Shown here piece by piece: positions 62,440 to 64,000 of a DNA stretch of 64,000 nt (position 1 is the first letter of the stretch; each line of letters begins with the position of its first letter). Under the pieces are notes generated by a model. That model was not told where the DNA came from. It made no database searches and was given only the letters and a program-made list of their open reading frames with translations. A program made the position numbers and the translations under genes. The DNA comes from Lineus longissimus (Eukaryota; Nemertea; Pilidiophora; Heteronemertea; Lineidae): assembly GCF_910592395.1 (NCBI RefSeq), contig NC_088316.1, positions 1,798,001 to 1,862,000 of the forward strand. Direction: 5' to 3'.

Positions 62440-63520
62440 CTGAAAAGTCAGCAAGAAAACAATGACTGATATTCATACAAGACGATTGGTACATACATTG
62501 TATATTATACATCAAATGCATGTCACAACTGAATCGACCTTTTCGAATAGTTTGTTTAGGTGCTGACCAGCCATGTGTTTCACCTGGAACAAAGGGATCA
62601 CAGTGGCTCAAGGTATTGTCCTAATTTTGCCTAGACCTTCCGACGTGTTCCGAGTGTGCGGATTTGATTTTTTCAATTTTTGGCCGCAATTTGTCGTCTT
62701 CGAATGCGTCTTATTCGAGATCTGCATGATATAATGTAGCAAAAAAGGCCTGCACTGTACATGCACAATCCATAAATGCACTGTATCATTTTGAGTGAAT
62801 GGTAAACATGGCGATGGGTCATGTGCAATCATGTATGAAGATGTGCATGATGTCTGTGTACGTTGGCTACATCCATGACATGTAGGCTAACACTTAACAG
62901 CCACACAGTACACAACCCACAACGAGCAGTATATCTCCCTTATATCTTAATCGTACACCCAAATGCCATGAGATTTTCAGGAAATGTGTTTTATGGTGTA
63001 CTTCTTCGTTTTTGGCTACTAAATTTTATTTTGATGCTTTATACCTGACTTTAAACCTGGTGGAAGCTGGTGGGCGTGGGTGGACGCTGTTTAGGATGAC
63101 CGGCATTCGGCACCTGCACAGCAGCTTCCAGAAGTTTTTTTCTTATGAAATTGGAAGACAAATTTACTGATACCTTGCGATCGGCATGGAATAAATACGT
63201 GAAATTTGTCTCAGTGAATCTAAGATATATAATGAATTATCTAATACAAATAATTACCCGTTGTATCTACAATATGAGCCATAATTTGATAACTAAAATC
63301 GGTTTTCGTCAACTTCTTTTCCGAAAGAACAAAAATGGCTTCCAATGAGTAATTTAAATATGCTAATGAACCAAATCACTGCTTTTTGAGTGTCAAGTAC
63401 TGCGACTTGTAATATAGTTATCCATTTAAGTTATGATATTTGTAATCTTATGCCTTTTTTATTTGGATTTTATTTTTAGAATAGTTTAGGATACAACTAT
63501 ATATATAACTGTTCCCATAC
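62440..63520. other. OGT upstream intron or 5' flank
   Basis: By homology the missing OGT start exon (about 22 codons ending one base into a Gly codon) must lie here or beyond 64,000. A donor-like CAG|GTGAAA at 62584/62583 has the right phase, but its frame meets a stop about 12 codons upstream with no ATG. No convincing exon was found. Confidence 0.4.
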
Positions 63521-63539
63521 TAATAAAAGAGAGGGGGAA

Positions 63540-64000
63540 TTGAGGTCATAACTTTTTAACATCTGCATGCCCGGTTTTCCCGATAGTGGCGCCACTGTCT
63601 AAACCAATGAGACAGTACCGGTGTGCAAGGGATAGTAGTCCTAGGGCTGATAGTCCGTGTAACAATAGCCCGCATTGCTAAATGTTTTGGTTAGGGTTAG
63701 CGGTACAATAGATCATGCGGCTAAACTTTAGAATTACCGATCGGATGTTCCTCCGCACTATATAAGTTGTGAATCGGTTTAAAGGGTTAGGGTTAGGGTT
63801 AGGCTACTTGTTCATTATTCGGTATTCATTCGCCCCTTAGACCTATACTTCCGATCGGGAATTCTAAAGTCGATCATGCTGCTTAATTGGTCAAATATAA
63901 TGCTACCGGACTATGACTCCAGGGGGACTATATCCGCTGTTACACCGGCCTGGCCCTTTGGCCTAGCGATCGAATTATTTTAACGCCTTCAGCGCCGAAC
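63540..64000. mobile_element. Foldback element at the right edge with internal TTAGGG run (partial)
   Basis: Inverted arms: 63726-63745 CTTTAGAATTACCGATCGGA and 63850-63869, its complement with one mismatch, extended outward by GATCATGC(G/T)GC matches. Weaker outer pairing joins GTCCGTGTAACA (about 63652) and TGTTACACCGG (about 63939). The loop has GGGTTAGGGTTAGGGTTAGG. It may run past the window. Confidence 0.5.
63783..63803. repeat. Short interstitial telomere-like (TTAGGG) run
   Basis: About three perfect GGGTTA units, plus GGTTAGGGTTAGCGG at about 63690. TTAGGG is the usual metazoan telomere unit. Too short to be a chromosome end. Confidence 0.8.

Noticed and set aside
62584-62620. Candidate first exon of OGT (CAG|GTGAAA donor with correct phase)
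   Set aside because: No in-frame ATG before a stop codon and no resemblance to the OGT N-terminus.
63783-63803. True telomere end
   Set aside because: Only about three TTAGGG units and unique sequence continues on both sides.

Overview
This is a 64 kb piece of an intron-rich animal nuclear genome. Every recognisable gene is split into small exons with GT-AG introns (one GC-AG). The proteins are typical metazoan orthologues, the non-coding DNA is AT-rich and full of minisatellites, small foldback elements and tRNA-derived SINE-like pieces, and there is no bacterial, organellar or viral gene organisation. The species cannot be named from sequence alone; a (probably marine) invertebrate bilaterian fits best.

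Layout. (1) 1-14,248, minus strand: PLK4, the centriole-duplication kinase, rebuilt here over 12 exons from its start codon to inside polo box 3; the last few dozen residues lie off the left edge. (2) About 14.25-15.30 kb: a compact intergenic region that looks like a head-to-head promoter. It has CCAAT boxes on the PLK4 side, and on the other side an ETS-like site, two heat-shock elements, an AT-rich TATA-like run, an initiator-like TCAGTC and a consensus splice donor. (3) 15.27-35.09 kb, plus strand: HSPA4 (HSP110 family co-chaperone), with an inferred non-coding first exon and 15 coding exons that join in phase into an 844-residue protein. (4) 35.1-50.6 kb: the gap between the convergent HSPA4 and OGT genes, dominated by a roughly 6.2 kb array of about 160 copies of a 38-bp repeat. 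(5) 50,614-62,439, minus strand: OGT (protein O-GlcNAc transferase), 14 exons coding 1,024 residues from the TPR domain to the stop codon; the short N-terminal exon was not found. (6) 62.4-64.0 kb: no gene seen; a nested foldback with a short TTAGGG run lies at the right edge.

The three genes are separate housekeeping or regulatory genes (centriole copy number, protein folding, nutrient-responsive glycosylation), not a pathway cluster. The most unusual features are two tandem arrays that copy exon/intron boundaries: nine copies of the 5' splice site of HSPA4 coding exon 7, and about eight copies of a 3' splice site in OGT. Other points of interest are the heat-shock-element promoter shared with PLK4, a GC-AG intron, several MITE-like foldbacks, and higher-order structure in the 38-bp array.

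Exon limits were placed by reading splice consensus by eye and by checking that phases and lengths join without a frameshift. They are predictions, without transcript evidence.
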